Source: Mucor racemosus
Lineage: Eukaryota; Mucoromycota; Mucoromycetes; Mucorales; Mucoraceae
DNA: 64,000 nt
NCBI GenBank assembly: GCA_027405735.1
Contig: JAPEHQ010000023.1
Span: 496,001 to 560,000 of the forward strand
Direction of reading: 5' to 3'
Below, piece after piece: positions 23,284-37,132 of the stretch. A program made the translations under genes and the position numbers. The stretch's first letter is position 1. Every line of letters starts with the position of its first letter. The notes beneath the pieces are model-generated. The model was given only the letters and a program-made list of their open reading frames with translations, did no database searches and was not told the origin of the DNA.

Positions 23284-24986
23284 TTACGACCTCTTGCCCT
23301 TTCCTCTTTTTGACCGAGGTTGAGGAGTACGGGTTTCTACACTTCCTCCTTCTAATTCTGGATGTCCTTGAACTTTTTCTCTAGCTTCAAGGAAAAACAT
23401 TAAATCTCGAACTTGATCGCTAAGTTCTTTGATCGCTTTTTCTCTATCTTCCATACATTTCAACAATAAACTATTATTTTCTAGCAGCGAATTTGTCATC
23501 TAACAAGTTGAATTAATTTAAATAATTGTAATCAAGCATTGAGATAGATGGTCCTGGTTTACCTCTTTCTCCTCTAACCAAACAATCTTGGTAGACTCGC
23601 ATTTCTCCTTCCAAGAATCTAATTTTTTATCTGCCTTCTCTTTTCCTTTTGTAATTTGAGCAATTTCTTTTTCTTTTTCTGTATTTTCAGCTTCCAATTG
23701 CTTATTTTCTGCTTGTATTTGCTCTGCCTCGCCTAATAAGAATCTCGTTTTTGATCTCATTTCAGCCAACTGTGCTGCAACTTGATCCATTTGACTTTCA
23801 TAATATATTTGTTGAGAATCCAATTGCGATGTGAGCAAGTAATTATATTCAAGGGATATAGCATCTAATTTTTCCTAATTTAAAACGTCTTGTATCAGAA
23901 TAAGATCTTGGCAAGACCCTTATCCAAATTTACCTGCGATGCACTAGCATTTGAATCCTCGGTTGTGCTCGGTAACTCTATCAGTTTTCCATCTACTGCA
24001 TTCTGTATCAATCTATGCACGTATCCATCGCCTGCATAATCCCATACTCGTTGCGTTTCAATTTCAAGTGAATAAAGGTGATCTGTTTGGCGGTAATGTT
24101 CATAAGCATGAGCATTTTCATATCTTCCACAGCCAACGTTTCCACAAATCAAACAAACCCATAAATGCTCGGTTGATTGGCATGTTGCACATTCATTTTC
24201 ATCGTTGGTATTCCCTATTAATGTTGTATTATTGTTTGTTTGAATTGTTTCGGTTTCTATTGATTTGTGTGGTTTTTGAGAATACCGACAAATGGGACAA
24301 CTGCCGTCCCCCCATTTAGATAAACAATGGCAATGAAATGTATGTTGGCATAAAATAGTCAATAATCCAGTAGAATTTTCATCCATAGGCTCTAAACAAA
24401 CAGGGCATGTTGGTAACAAATCGTCTTCTTGATTTTCTGCTTGCTGCGTAAATGGAAATGTGTAAGGCGATATTGTAACAGGATTGAATTCGACTGTTTC
24501 TACGTAAACTACTTGACATTTCTCGGGCTGAAGATACAAATTGGTTACCTTTTTAGAAATTGAAAATAATTGCTACTAATCCAAACATACCTCCATTGAA
24601 GAAAATAAACGATTGTTATATTGCTGGTAATAATTGTTTGCAGAATAAGGATCTCGAAATTTAAGTAAGACCATAAAAGTATCCAGAGATGTATTACTAT
24701 TTTCACATTAGAACAAGAAATTAGATATTTCCACATGCAAATTTTTTTTTTACCGAAATACTCTATAATGAGCTACAAATGAGTCTATAGGAGCAACAAA
24801 CTCTAGAAACTCTGGTATGGAAATATGAAACGGTATTGAATATGTGCATAGAATCACATCTTGTATTGATTTTGATTCTGTTGTGGCATTTGTATCACTC
24901 AAGATTTTTAGAATTGCATATTGATGTTCTCCCCTTTTTGCTGTTAATGAAATTGAAGCAACAGGTGGCCCCTTGTGATTTGGCAT
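23284..24986 (-). CDS. BRAP2/ETP1-type RING plus ZnF-UBP ubiquitin ligase
   Basis: Homologue of animal BRAP (IMP) and yeast Etp1, cytosolic E3 ligases that bind ubiquitin. Exons on the minus strand: 24986-24754, 24696-24591, 24527-23934, 23874-23563, 23499-23284; at least 486 aa. Order: RRM-like BRAP2 domain (ILCTYSIPFHISIPEFLEFVAP, then MVLLKFRD), RING finger starting CPVCLEPMDE and ending CPICR, ZnF-UBP (CATCQ...CLICGNVGCGRY...HAYEHY...RVWDYAGDGYVHRL), then a coiled coil starting LDAISLEYNYLLTSQL, and a basic tail. For exon 3 the acceptor at 24529-24528 was preferred over one 12 nt upstream because it gives the family-like PEKCQVVYVE. The N-terminus is the weak point: an additional upstream exon is possible, since family members carry more sequence before the first domain. 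Confidence 0.93.
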
Positions 24987-25397
24987 GAAATATATGAGTA
25001 TATTAAATGAAAAAGAAAGATAAACAAATTACGTGTTTGGGCGTAAAAATACCACCTCATAAATAATATCATTGTATTCAAGGCCAGCGTTTTTTTATTT
25101 GGGCAAAATATGTGTTTGTCTCTCATATGACCAAGTGATTCAATGTAACCTTCATGCTCACTCAATCATATCATACCATCATCATCATCATGGTGTACAC
25201 AAAACTTACATGCTTGCCTTAAACTCCTTAAAAATAAATCCTTTTATTTTCCCCCAAAAGAAGAAACTCTATATAAAGAATTTGTTTTCCCTTTTCCCTT
25301 GTATAATATCATATTTGAGACCCTTTTTCTTTATAATCAAATACCAACAAACTTGAAGACCAAATAGTTTATCTTATCGATTTCGTCTTTAGCAAAG
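24987..25397. promoter_or_regulatory. Divergent promoter region BRAP2-like (-) / paralogue B (+)
   Basis: 411 bp. The + side has TATATAAA at 25270-25277, 121-128 bp before the start of paralogue B, followed by a pyrimidine-rich leader. The - side may include an unassigned first exon of the BRAP2-like gene. Confidence 0.5.
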
Positions 25398-25711
25398 ATG
25401 TTCGATTTTTTACTAAAGCCTTTTTCACCTCTTACAAGTTTTTATAATAGTTTGGTAGTAGTTAATTGCGTCTTTCAACGTTTTGAAATCAAGCAACTTT
25501 CTTATGATCCTATTCAAACTGATCAAATTGTAGCCAATTATAAATACAATCCTTTTGCTGGCAAAAATGATGATGAAATTAATGGAAATCTCATTATGAA
25601 TAATATTGAACAAGATTACATGGCTGTGGATAAACTAATGGAAGATGTTGATGACGACTATTGTTTGGCTCATCTCGTTGATAAATCTGCTGATACTGAT
25701 GCTGATACTAT

Positions 25712-25748
<37 letters not shown>

Positions 25749-26222
25749 GCTCCTGCACAATTAGTTGGTTGTCTCCGTATTTTTGTCGCTAACGTGATTG
25801 AAAATATTACTTGTTCTTTTATCTTTGGTGCTCTCCTTTCATGTGATTTTGTCTTAACCGAGAAAAAATCGATTGAAGATTTCGTAAATGTAAAATCAAA
25901 AGAAATTAAAAATACTCGTATTGCTCGTTTTCGTCCTAAATACGGTTACATTTCTTCCTCTCAACCTAAAATGAGAGGTTTTGGTGTTGACTTTGGCGTA
26001 TCTGGTTTCAAATGTGTAAATTTCGCTACTGTACCTGATACTGATTTTGCCGTATCTGAAGTTGATTTTGCTGCTGTACCTGTTTATTCTGGTTGGAAAA
26101 AACATACTGGAAATGAAGTGATCTGTCGAAGGGAATCTTATATTCGTTATAACCGAGAACATGAAGACATTGATGGCTGGGGATTCGTTGAGAATGACTT
26201 TTCTATACAAGCTGCAAACTAA
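25398..26222 (+). CDS. Novel 274-aa protein (paralogue B of the 583-aa protein)
   Basis: Single exon, unrecognised family. Related to the 583-aa protein at 20368-22119 by its start (MFDFLLKPFSPLT), the shared block YNPFAG (50-55), an acidic motif DYMAVDK (74) after it, and a LVGCLRIF segment matching LVGRLCIF of the larger protein. It lacks the four C-terminal repeats and instead has its own C-terminal half with scattered aromatic residues and a WGF near the end. Residues about 103-116 are a threonine run encoded by an ACT microsatellite at about 25711-25748. No membrane span or signal peptide is obvious. Same TATA arrangement as the paralogue. Confidence 0.78.
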
Positions 26223-26694
26223 CTAATTTGATTGTTTACAGTGGCACAATTTTATTTCCTCTTTTCCTCGCAGCCAAATGTTTCATTATATCACAAAAAA
26301 AAAGTATTATATTTTATCTATCCCCCCCCCTTTATATATAATCACAAATAGCCCCATTTCCTTGTAAATTTCAATCCTCAAAATTATAAATATCTTTCTA
26401 GTATGTACTATCAAATAAAGTAGTCTTCTTTGTCGAAATGAATCATAATTTCTGACAAATCAACAAATGTCAGTGCTTATTGAGTAACCCACATGTAGTA
26501 TGAGCCCTCTCTCTTTGTTGCTCATGGCGGATGAGAGGGGGGTAAGCATAGTGGAGAACTTTCTTCTTTTACGAGATCACGAATGTGTAACCTGTTTTTT
26601 ACATCAGTCAGCAAATAAGCAGCTGCTCCGATCAAAAATCAAACCGTTTATAAAGATTAGTGTGAGAAATAACCTTTTCTCATTTCAATCAAAA
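26223..26694. other. Intergenic between paralogue B and HIBCH
   Basis: 472 bp with a C9 tract at 26322-26330. Presumably the terminator of paralogue B and the HIBCH promoter; no box is clear. Confidence 0.45.
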
Positions 26695-28423
26695 ATGACT
26701 ATAAGGTCAATTTCAAGAGTAGTCAAAAGAAATGTAATTTATACAAGCAAACAATCCAACGCATAAATTGATTAATTATGAAAAAATGTTACCATTTATA
26801 GTTTGCTACACAGCAACAGCATTTAGAGGTATTAGTTATCATAGATTTTGATCATACGTTTTTTATTCACACATATGCAATGTAGCCTCCTGTTCTGGTC
26901 AAAAAGAATTTAGGAGCTCGTCATTTAATCCTAAATAGGCCAAAAAGACTAAATGCTCTTGATATGGAAATGGTAGACATCATTTATCCAAATTTAAAGG
27001 TACATTTTACATTAGGCAGTAACAGGTATTCGGCAAACTAATATGTAGCATAGGCTTGGGAAGAATCGAATCAGGCTAATGTTATCTTTATGAAAGGTGT
27101 AGGCAGAGCTTTATGTGCTGGTGGAGATGTTAAAGGTAATTTTAATAATATTGTATAAATCGCTTTGTTTACAACAATAGCATTGCATTGTAAATAGATG
27201 TCATCAATCAATTAAAGGATCCCCAAAGAGTTCCCAATTTAGAACATCAAATTGATACAGAATATGAAATGGTTCATTTTCTTGGTACCATGAAAACACC
27301 TTATATTGCTGTCATGGATGGGATTACAAGTAAGATTTTTTTTCTCACGCTTCCATAGCCTTACTAATAGGAAGATAACAGTGGGTGCTGGTGGTGGAAT
27401 ATCATGTTTGGGCCCATTTAGAATTGCAACTGAAAATACTCAATTCGCCATGCCCGAAACAGCGATTGGATTATTCTGTGATGTAGGTGCAAGCTTTTTT
27501 CTTTCTCGACTTGATGGTCAATTAGGAGCATATATGGGTCTGACAAGCCGCATTGTAAAAGCTGAAGATGCATTGTATGTATAATGCAGTCTAAATCAAA
27601 AATCTATATTTAACCATATGGTTATATTTAGGTTTTCGGGTATTGCTACTCATTTCGTTCCATCATCTCGTTTGGAAGCATTAGAGTCTCGTTTAGCTGA
27701 AATAGATGAACCGAGCCATGACTTGGTTCATAAAACAATTGAAGAATTCGCTGTAGAAACAGGGCATACTCCTCAAACCTATACATTACACGGTGAAGAT
27801 AGATTGACTGTAGACAAATGCTTTCAATATAACACTGTAGAAGAAATTGTCAAGGCATTGAAAGAAAATGGATCTAGATTTGCATTAGATACAGTAAATA
27901 CAATGATGAAACGTTCCCCTATTAGCTTAAAGGTGACATTAGAACATCTTCGAAAAGGTTCCAAGTTGTCTGTTAAAGATTGCTTGAGAATGGAACATGT
28001 ATTATGGCAGACTGTCCCTGTAAGTGGTTTAATTACGACATTTCAATATAAAATGTATATTAATTATTTACATAGTTTGCCGACGACTTTTTCGAAGGTG
28101 TTACTTCTCATGTTATTCATAAGAAACCTCCTCGATGGAACCCCAAAACACTTGAGGATTTGGATTTACATGATGATATTAGAGTCAAGTTTTTCCATGC
28201 CAACGTTAAAAGAAAAATCAATTTCCGTACCCAAGACGATTATCATTTACACCCTTTCCGCAGATATGCCTTGCCTTCAGAAAAGGAGATTTTAGACATC
28301 AAGTTGTCGCACAATTTGAAGACTGCTGAAGAGACAATTAAATGGTTCGATAATGATAGAAATGGCAAATTTGGTGTTCGTCAAAAGGTCAAAGATGTAC
28401 TTGAACGAGCATCTGGATTTTAG
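26695..28423 (+). CDS. 3-hydroxyisobutyryl-CoA hydrolase, mitochondrial
   Basis: Hydrolyses 3-hydroxyisobutyryl-CoA in valine breakdown; yeast relative is Ehd3. Exons: 26695-26733, 26802-26828 (27 nt), 26886-26999, 27054-27135, 27198-27329, 27382-27574, 27632-28019, 28076-28423; 1323 nt, 440 aa. The first 13 residues (MTIRSISRVVKRN) are basic and lack acidic residues, as in a mitochondrial presequence. Crotonase-fold landmarks: LNRPKRLNALD, the oxyanion region GVGRALCAGGDVK, DGITMGAGGGIS, and PETAIGLFCDVGASFFLSRL, which contains the Glu and Asp known as catalytic in human HIBCH. C-terminal block ADDFFEGVTSHVI then PPRWNP is typical. It is somewhat longer than human HIBCH (386 aa). Confidence 0.95.
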
Positions 28424-31400
28424 AAACATAAAATATAGAATTTTTATAATAAAATGCCATAGATATATCTTTTTAACTTAATTTCCAATATCATTTGTGC
28501 CTACATGGTGTAGATGTTAATGTGGGCGCAAGTAATTCTTATTCCAATTGTTACTTACAACTTTTAATATTGATCGAATGTTTGGTTTCGACCGTCCTGA
28601 GACATATTGCTTTTACCCAACTAATAATAGTATTTCAATTGAAATAGTCCCTACCCATTATCTGTTCCTGAGAATAATTTACATCCCACGAAAGGTTCAA
28701 AATGCATAAAATTCACTACTTTTATCTTAAAAACTAGATCGCATTTTTCATTCCTGCTCAACCTTTTTTTCATTAAACAAAACCAAGAACAAAGTATAAA
28801 CCTATATATCTGAGACGTTCAACTTTAATCTAACAAAGAATATCCAGAAATACTTAGCTTGGGAACTGTTGCGCGCAAGCTTATTCAAATCTCGAGATAT
28901 TTGACATTTTAGTTTGTCTTTTTAAGCTGGAGGAAAGCAATTGTTTTACGTTTGAAGCCTTTATACTCGCTGAAATATAAAAATGAATAGAAATAACTTT
29001 TTTATCAATATTCTGTAGCATCTCAAGTATAGCCCTACATTTTATATTTCCTGATTATCTATTGAAATGGGGGCACGCTCCGATTTTGAATATTACCATA
29101 TAAAATTGTATAATCAGATATGCACAGGTAACTGGGCTTGAATCCAAAAAGTGTTCAAATGGAAAAAAAATCCAAAAAAATCCAAAAAAAACCTTGTATG
29201 TTTAATTACTCACAAAAATGCATAGTAAGTTGAACTAGCGTATTAGATATCTTGGGTTCAGTTTTTAATTCTGAATCGATCTGTGTAGATTTTGAAAATG
29301 TTTTTCCCATAAAATTTCTAGTAAATTTAATATCAAATTTTAACGGTTTTTGATCAAAAAGTACCCTTCATTCAAATGCAACCCTAAAATATTTTATTTG
29401 CACATTATGCGCAACAAAATTATCTAAAGAATGAGTGTTTATACGTAGTTGTAGCCCTATTTTTCGTGGGGATATACATTTTTTTGATCTTTTTTTTGTA
29501 AAACCGAAAATTTTTCCTTGTATATCCTCGTTCAAAATGGATCATCCTTTGTGTCACCAAAAATCAATCCTTCAATCTCAATTTTCTCGACGAAAAATCA
29601 ATATTTTTTGACGAGGTAAAATTTGTTAGATAAGCGCTAATGAGTACTATCTTATGGTTTTAGCTTTGTATACCAGTCATCCCTTCATGGATCTCTACAA
29701 CAGAAAAAGTGCTCTCGCAAAATTTATAAAAAAATAAAAAAGTCTTTACAGCCATCCAAAACCTAACTATTCTGATAGAGAATGAAAAATAAAGTAGACT
29801 TTACTTAATAACCATTATTGCAATACCTTAGTATTTTCTCGACTTATTTTCATTTCAAATGCGCTCTCTCAATTTTAAGCTGGCCATTTCTGCATCATTC
29901 AAATTTATGAAACAATCACCATAGTAACCATCCTTGCTTCATTTAATAAATTTTGTAACCGGGACAATTCTGTTGAATAGGATGACAATTTTAATAATTG
30001 TGTTGTAATAACAAATGGACACAAAAATGAATATATAATTGTTGATAAAAGTTATTTCATGGATAAGGTTTGGGCTTGTTTTCGAACCCTAAAGATGTTG
30101 TACAAAGGAAAAAATACACACATTCTTTAACGTGCAGCCTTTTAGTTCGAGTTTTGCTGTTATCAAGATTGGGTATTTAACATGTTTGAATAGATAGAAT
30201 CCATGTAAAAGCGGTTTTCATGTTGGTATTTTCAAAAGAAAAGAAGATGTATTCAAAAATGAGTGTGATAAAATAAAGGTTTCACGAGATGTATTGATTA
30301 TGATGTGTTTCAAAATGTAAAAGTTTTGCAACAAGGAAAGCACAGAGTCTTTATAGTTTTATAATAATACCGAATATTCATTAAAATAATTTGAATGTGA
30401 AACAGAATAACAAGATTAACAAAAGAAATCAAATCAAAGAATTTTGGACTTCTATAGATACAGGTATCACAGGAATACACACTTACTTACCTTGAGCGGA
30501 AAAAATCTTGTCATTCAACATTCTTCGTAAGATTACTGTAACCTTTTCCATGACCACCAGAACAGCAAAATATCATATAATTCTAATAAGAAATGGCATA
30601 GTATACCTCAAATCTCAAAAAAAAATTCGAAAACAAAAATAAGTAGAAAAAACAAGTAGAAAAAAAAGACAAAAGATTAGAACAAAAAGGCAGATTTTTC
30701 ATCTTCCTTAAGTAACCGTACATTCCCCTCGGTAGACTGAGGAAAATAACAGCCATTACTATGACTGTGTAAACCTGGAATACTGTACGACAATGAATAC
30801 GTTCCAAGTAAGTCTCTTAAATCAACAGAATACTTTTATAAAGGATTTTAAAGCAGAATATTATTCAAATATTATACATAAAAACTCTTTAAAAAGCTAG
30901 ACAATATCTCGCTGTAGTTGCCAGCATTTTTTTCTATTTAAATATCCTTCAATTAGAGAGGGTAGTGACTATTGGATCTCCAAATGTAATACTGAAATTA
31001 ATTTGATAAATCCTTTTGTATTTACTCAAAAATGCTATAGATGATACATGCAGTTTGATTATGGATATATATATATATATAATAGCACATCAGAAAGCGC
31101 TATTTTTTTTGTATTTCATGAATGGGCGGTTGTGTATTGTGCATTGTATCCAGATGTTCATTTTTTCGTAAAAATATAACGTGGCAGATGTTACAGTTTT
31201 GGCCAATAAAACTCAATGGAACAAGATTCTGTACTCTATTTCATAAAATCGAAGAAAATATTCTCGTTTTTCATCGCTCTAGAGACAGAAAAGAATAACA
31301 GAAAGTAGTACCAAGACGAAAGCAACTATTTGATATGATTCAGGATTTTCAAAAAGCGTTGTGTTTCAGACATCAATTCTAGGAAATTACAAAATTTTGA

Positions 31401-32963
31401 CTCATTTTTTGTATACAAAAGAGGAGCGAGAGGCAATATCTACATGAAAAAGATGTACCAATAAACTTTCTTCACATCTTTTAGATATTCAGCATTGGAT
31501 AAAAGCAATTTTTCACTTCTTCTAGATTGATGTTACTGTTGGTGCTTTCATGCATCAAGTACCGTATTTTCTCGCGCTTTTAAAATTTACTGAATCAGGA
31601 AATTGTCAAAATTCAGGAACACTATATTTGCTGTTACTACTTTTAAGACCAACTTGACATACTTTCTTATATCGATTTGTATTATCATTACAGTAAATAT
31701 GTATTATATATGTAGCTTATTGAAATACTAGGGATTTAAGGCTGACATCATATACTGCCATATGTCACAAGAAATTGCAGCATTAAAGAATGGGTTTTCG
31801 CGCAGCATCTTTCTACTCTTTTCTTTCTTTTTCTTTGTAGGTGACTCTTTCAGGTTTCCGGTGCCAATAATCCATTGCCACTATACTTCACGAGTTCATT
31901 CTCTTGCGGTTTAAATGAAGGTAGATTCATAAGCCTTACTTTAGGTTTCATAACATACTAGCATACAATTTTGTATACAGTATACGCGTTTTATTTCGTG
32001 CATATATATATTTTTGTATAAAAGTTGTTTGGCGGATCAACCGCTAGTGCTTTCTGTTAGGGTTTAAGATATAATTATATTTGCTGGCCGGCTAATATCT
32101 TTTACCCTGCTTAAAGCTGCTGACGAAAGGTTCGAGGTCCTTCATGAACGATAAGGCTCGACCGACGAAAAGCGATGTTTTGACAAGTTCTTTGTAGCTT
32201 GGTGAATCTAATGAACTAGTTTGTTAAATGTTGTTTGGCTTTAATTGTTGTTCCCCAGTGACAATACAGTCAAATTTCACAACATTCATGCACTGGATTT
32301 CGAATTATCATTCGTATCTACTAAGTTCATGCCTGATGGTCGTCTTGGTTTATGAAAGAGGGGGTGTTGGGTTTATATGGTACCGTATAAATCTTTCATC
32401 TTGGGATCAGATGCACTTTGACCTTCTCGTGGTTGATCCTGTTAGTATCATTGTATTTTAATACTATGAGAACCAACAAAAGTGCTCTTTTTAATATAAT
32501 GAAAAATGCATGAATTAATAAATATTTATTTCTAATAAATTATGATATGTTAAAAAGCAAATAAATAAATCTAAGTATGAATATATAAAGATGGGCATAG
32601 GGATGGATCAGATTTAATTTTAAGATATTTCGCTGTGTATGATACACCGACTATGTATTATGGAATCCCTTTCATATCTATAACTGGTATCTTATAGCTT
32701 ATCTTTAACAAGATAAAGCAATTTCATTAATAAATGTCTGTTTATAGAAAATAATTCTTGGATCCAAATGATATACAGAATATATACATCAGAAACAATT
32801 ACTTACTTTTACATCAAGTCAAATATTAAATGCAATTAGATTTATTGATTGAAATGAAAAATATTTGAATGATATTAGTTTTATTACAACAGCATTGTTC
32901 GGTTTGAATATATAAAAAAATGTTATAAAATATGATGATAGGAAATGAGATTTGATGATAAAT
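28424..32963. other. Convergent spacer with repeat relics
   Basis: 4.5 kb between HIBCH (+) and glutamine synthetase (-). About 28690-28870 is a partial copy of dispersed repeat family 1. About 29110-29270 resembles 61030-61170 (shared TAACTGGGCTT and GTAAGTTGAA, then TTGGGTTC). The rest is AT-rich; open frames at 30583-30807 (-) and 32228-32461 (+) have no recognisable features. About 32040-32180 is slightly richer in G+C but matches no RNA gene I know. Confidence 0.5.
28690..28870 (+). repeat. Degenerate dispersed repeat, family 1, copy b (partial)
   Basis: Matches 17090-17260: AAAATTCACT, TTTTTCATTCCTGCT, CTGAGACGTTCAACTTTAAT, then ATCCAGAAAT in the same order and spacing. Confidence 0.7.
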
Positions 32964-35466
32964 TTAAAGAGTAGAGAACAGCTCGTGATACTTGGGCAAT
33001 GGCCAGTACTTGTCAGCAACAAGTCTCTCCAACTGATCGGTCAAACTACGAGCCTTTTCGATGGCAGGAGAGATCTTGGTACAAGCATGCTCAGCAGCGG
33101 CTTCAGTTTCTTCAATGGGTTGTTGCTCAGCTAATAATGCATCTAATTCCTCTGAAGATTCTTGAAGAGCAGTAGCAATAGGAGCCAATTGAGCTAGCCA
33201 TTTCAACTCAGGAGCAGCCTCGGAGTTGATTTGCTTCAAGAATGATGCAGATTCTGAAAGTTCACGACGATAACTGAAAGCAGCAGGGAGAATATGTTGA
33301 ATCAAAAGAGCCCAAAGAGTTTGAGCTTCAATGATAATCTCTTTAGTATACTTTTCAGCAACAATATGATAACGAGACTCTAATTCTGCTTGGCTAAAGA
33401 CGCCAAGACGAGTAAGCATTTCAGTGTTCTTGGGACTCAAGATACGCTTGAAAGCTTCAGGACTCTTGATGATGTTGGGGAGACCACGCTTAGCAGCCTC
33501 TTGGACCCACTCTTCAGTGTAATTATCACCTTCAAAACGAATGTTCTTGGTCAATGGAATATACTTGCGAATAACAGCCAACATATCTTCGTCAGATGCA
33601 ATAGCTTTGCTACCCATTTGCTTCTTGAGATCACCCTTGATTTCCAAGAGAGCAGAAGCAACAGCAGAGTTAAGAATAGTAACAGGGAATGAAGGAGATT
33701 GCTTGGAACCAACAGCACGGAATTCAAACTTGTTTCCGGTGAAAGCAAAAGGAGATGTACGATTACGATCAGTCATATCACGACTCAATTTAGGCAGAGT
33801 AGCAACCTTAAGATCAAGAGTAGTACCTTCAATACGCATATGAGTGGTTTCAGTACCGGCCAATGTCTTGTTGACAGGACGACCTTCTTCAATAGCATTC
33901 AAAACTTCATTGAGCTCGGAGCCCAAAAAGACAGAAATGATACCTGGAGGAGCTTCTTGAGCACCAAGACGATGATCGTTGGAGGCAGATGCGACACCAG
34001 CACGCAAGAGATCACCATGATCAAGAACACCCTTAAGGACAGCAACCAAAAAGAGCAAGAAACGGTAATTGGTCTCAGGAGAAGCAGAAGGGGTCAAGAG
34101 ATTATCACCACGATCAGTAGACAAACTCCAATTACAATGTTTACCAGATCCATTGACGCCCTTGAAGGGTTTTTCATGGAAAAGACACTTGAGCTTGTAC
34201 TTGTGAGCAACACGATGCATGATATCCATGGTCAATAGATTGTGATCAACTGCGAGCATAGCTTCCTCAAAGATGGGGGCAGCTTCGAATTGACATGGAG
34301 CAACTTCATTATGACGAGTCTTGATAGGAACGCCTAATTTAGCTAATTCGAGCTCAACTTCACTCATACAAGCCAAGACGCGAGAAGGGATTTTACCAAA
34401 GTAATGATCTTCAAGTTGCTGATGGCGAGCAGGAAGACCACCAACTAAGGTACGACCACACGTCTTGAGATCAAGACGAAGAGCATATAGACCTCTATCA
34501 ACCAAAAAGTATTCTTGTTCTGTACCAAGAGTAGTGAAAATTTCCTTTGTACGAGGAACATCTAAATTGAGAAACTAGATGTCAAAATATAATTCTTATC
34601 GCTGAACCCCAAATAATATGAGTCAATTTTCCCGCATATCTCCATACAAACAGTGATAGATAGGGAATAAAAAAACGTTACCTTCTTCAATAGGCTCAAT
34701 AAGATGAAGTATTTCCAATGCAGCCTTGGAAATAACAGAGGAAGACCTCAAAAGAACCGACTTTTCATCAAGAGCTTCACCATTGTAGGAAATGAAAACA
34801 GAGGGAATATAAAGGATCATAGTACCATGAGGGCCTTCTTGAAGGAACATGGGACTATATTAAGCTCTGATGAATTTCTAGATTTCCGCATTTGCATGAT
34901 TTTCAACATACCTCTTGGTATCCCAAACAGTGTAACCACGGGCCTCAAAAGTGGTACGCATACCACCAGATGGAAAAGACGAAGCATCTGGTTCAGACTG
35001 CAATAACTCTGATCCAGAGAAGGTTTCCAGAGCAGTAACCTAAAATGTTGATTAATTTTCGCGTTTAATTGATTAGTAAAAATATCCTTACCTCTGGAAG
35101 GCCATTGGCAAAAGTTGTCTTTAACGATAAGAAGGAATCATGCTTTTCAGCAGTAGTATCATTCAAAGGTTGGAACCAATGAGTAAAGTGAGTAGCATTA
35201 CGTTCAAGGGCCCAAACCTTGGCAGCATGAGCAATAGCATCAGCGGTGATCTTGTCTAATGTTTGACCACCTTTGAGTTGGTTACAAAAAGTTTTGAACA
35301 CAGGCTTTGGAAGTCTGTCACCCATTTCCTTGATGCCAAAGACATTGGAACCAAAGATTTCGGAGGTAATTTGTTGTTTGCCAGCACTGTTTCTTGGAAA
35401 TTGAAGATCACGAGGCTGTCTACCAAAGACACCACTTACTACGTCGATACGAGCTTGTTGAGACAT
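32964..35466 (-). CDS. Glutamine synthetase type III
   Basis: ATP-dependent glutamate plus ammonia to glutamine, in the large-subunit GSIII class. Exons on the minus strand: 35466-35092, 35039-34912, 34854-34682, 34561-32964; 2274 nt, 757 aa, fitting GSIII (about 700-750) and twice the size of the usual fungal GSII. Family landmarks: [24 protein letters not shown] in exon 2, [14 protein letters not shown] at the exon 4 start, then [39 protein letters not shown], and a long helical C-terminal domain. A TACTAAT branch site lies in intron 1. Divergent from THI4 with 419 bp between starts. Confidence 0.96.
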
Positions 35467-36916
<1,450 letters not shown>

Positions 36917-37044
36917 TTCTCTCTTGAAAAACAGACAAGGCGAACTTCAGTTGTTGTTATTATTAATTTTTTTTTATAGGTTTGGTGTTGATTGTTATAC
37001 TTGAAAAATGTTTCTTTTTTTTCTAATGATAACGATCGGCAATA

Positions 37045-37132
37045 AACTAGGGGTGCTTGGATTCTTTATGATCCTCGCTGAGATTATACCCTTCGAACGT
37101 GATTTTCTGCATAATAGCAGCGCACGGAAGTT
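37045..37132 (+). ncRNA. TPP riboswitch aptamer (THI box) in the THI4 3' region
   Basis: 88-nt sequence with the complete TPP aptamer pattern. P1 AACT (37045-37048) pairs with AGTT (37129-37132). P2 GGGGTGC (37050-37056) faces GC and ACCC (37088-37091). P3 GGAT (37059-37062) pairs with ATCC (37071-37074). The invariant CTGAGA is at 37078-37083. P4 CGT (37098-37100) pairs with ACG (37124-37126). P5 CTGC and GCAG close an ATAATA loop (37107-37120), where bacteria have CTGGATAATGCCAG. The P4 and P5 stems differ in sequence from the bacterial consensus but keep pairing. It lies 128 nt downstream of the THI4 stop, same strand, with no gene following. An AATAAA (37041-37046) overlaps the P1 5' strand. 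Confidence 0.93.

Noticed and set aside
25074..25165. Possible upstream exon of the BRAP2-like gene on the minus strand
   Set aside because: A stretch reading EYNDIIYEV is suggestive, but an in-frame stop precedes it, no start or acceptor is available, and the junction phase is uncertain.
32040..32180. Slightly G+C-richer stretch with GGTTCGAGGTCC, possible tRNA T-arm
   Set aside because: No acceptor stem, anticodon arm or D-arm could be fitted around it. No tRNA was found anywhere in the window.
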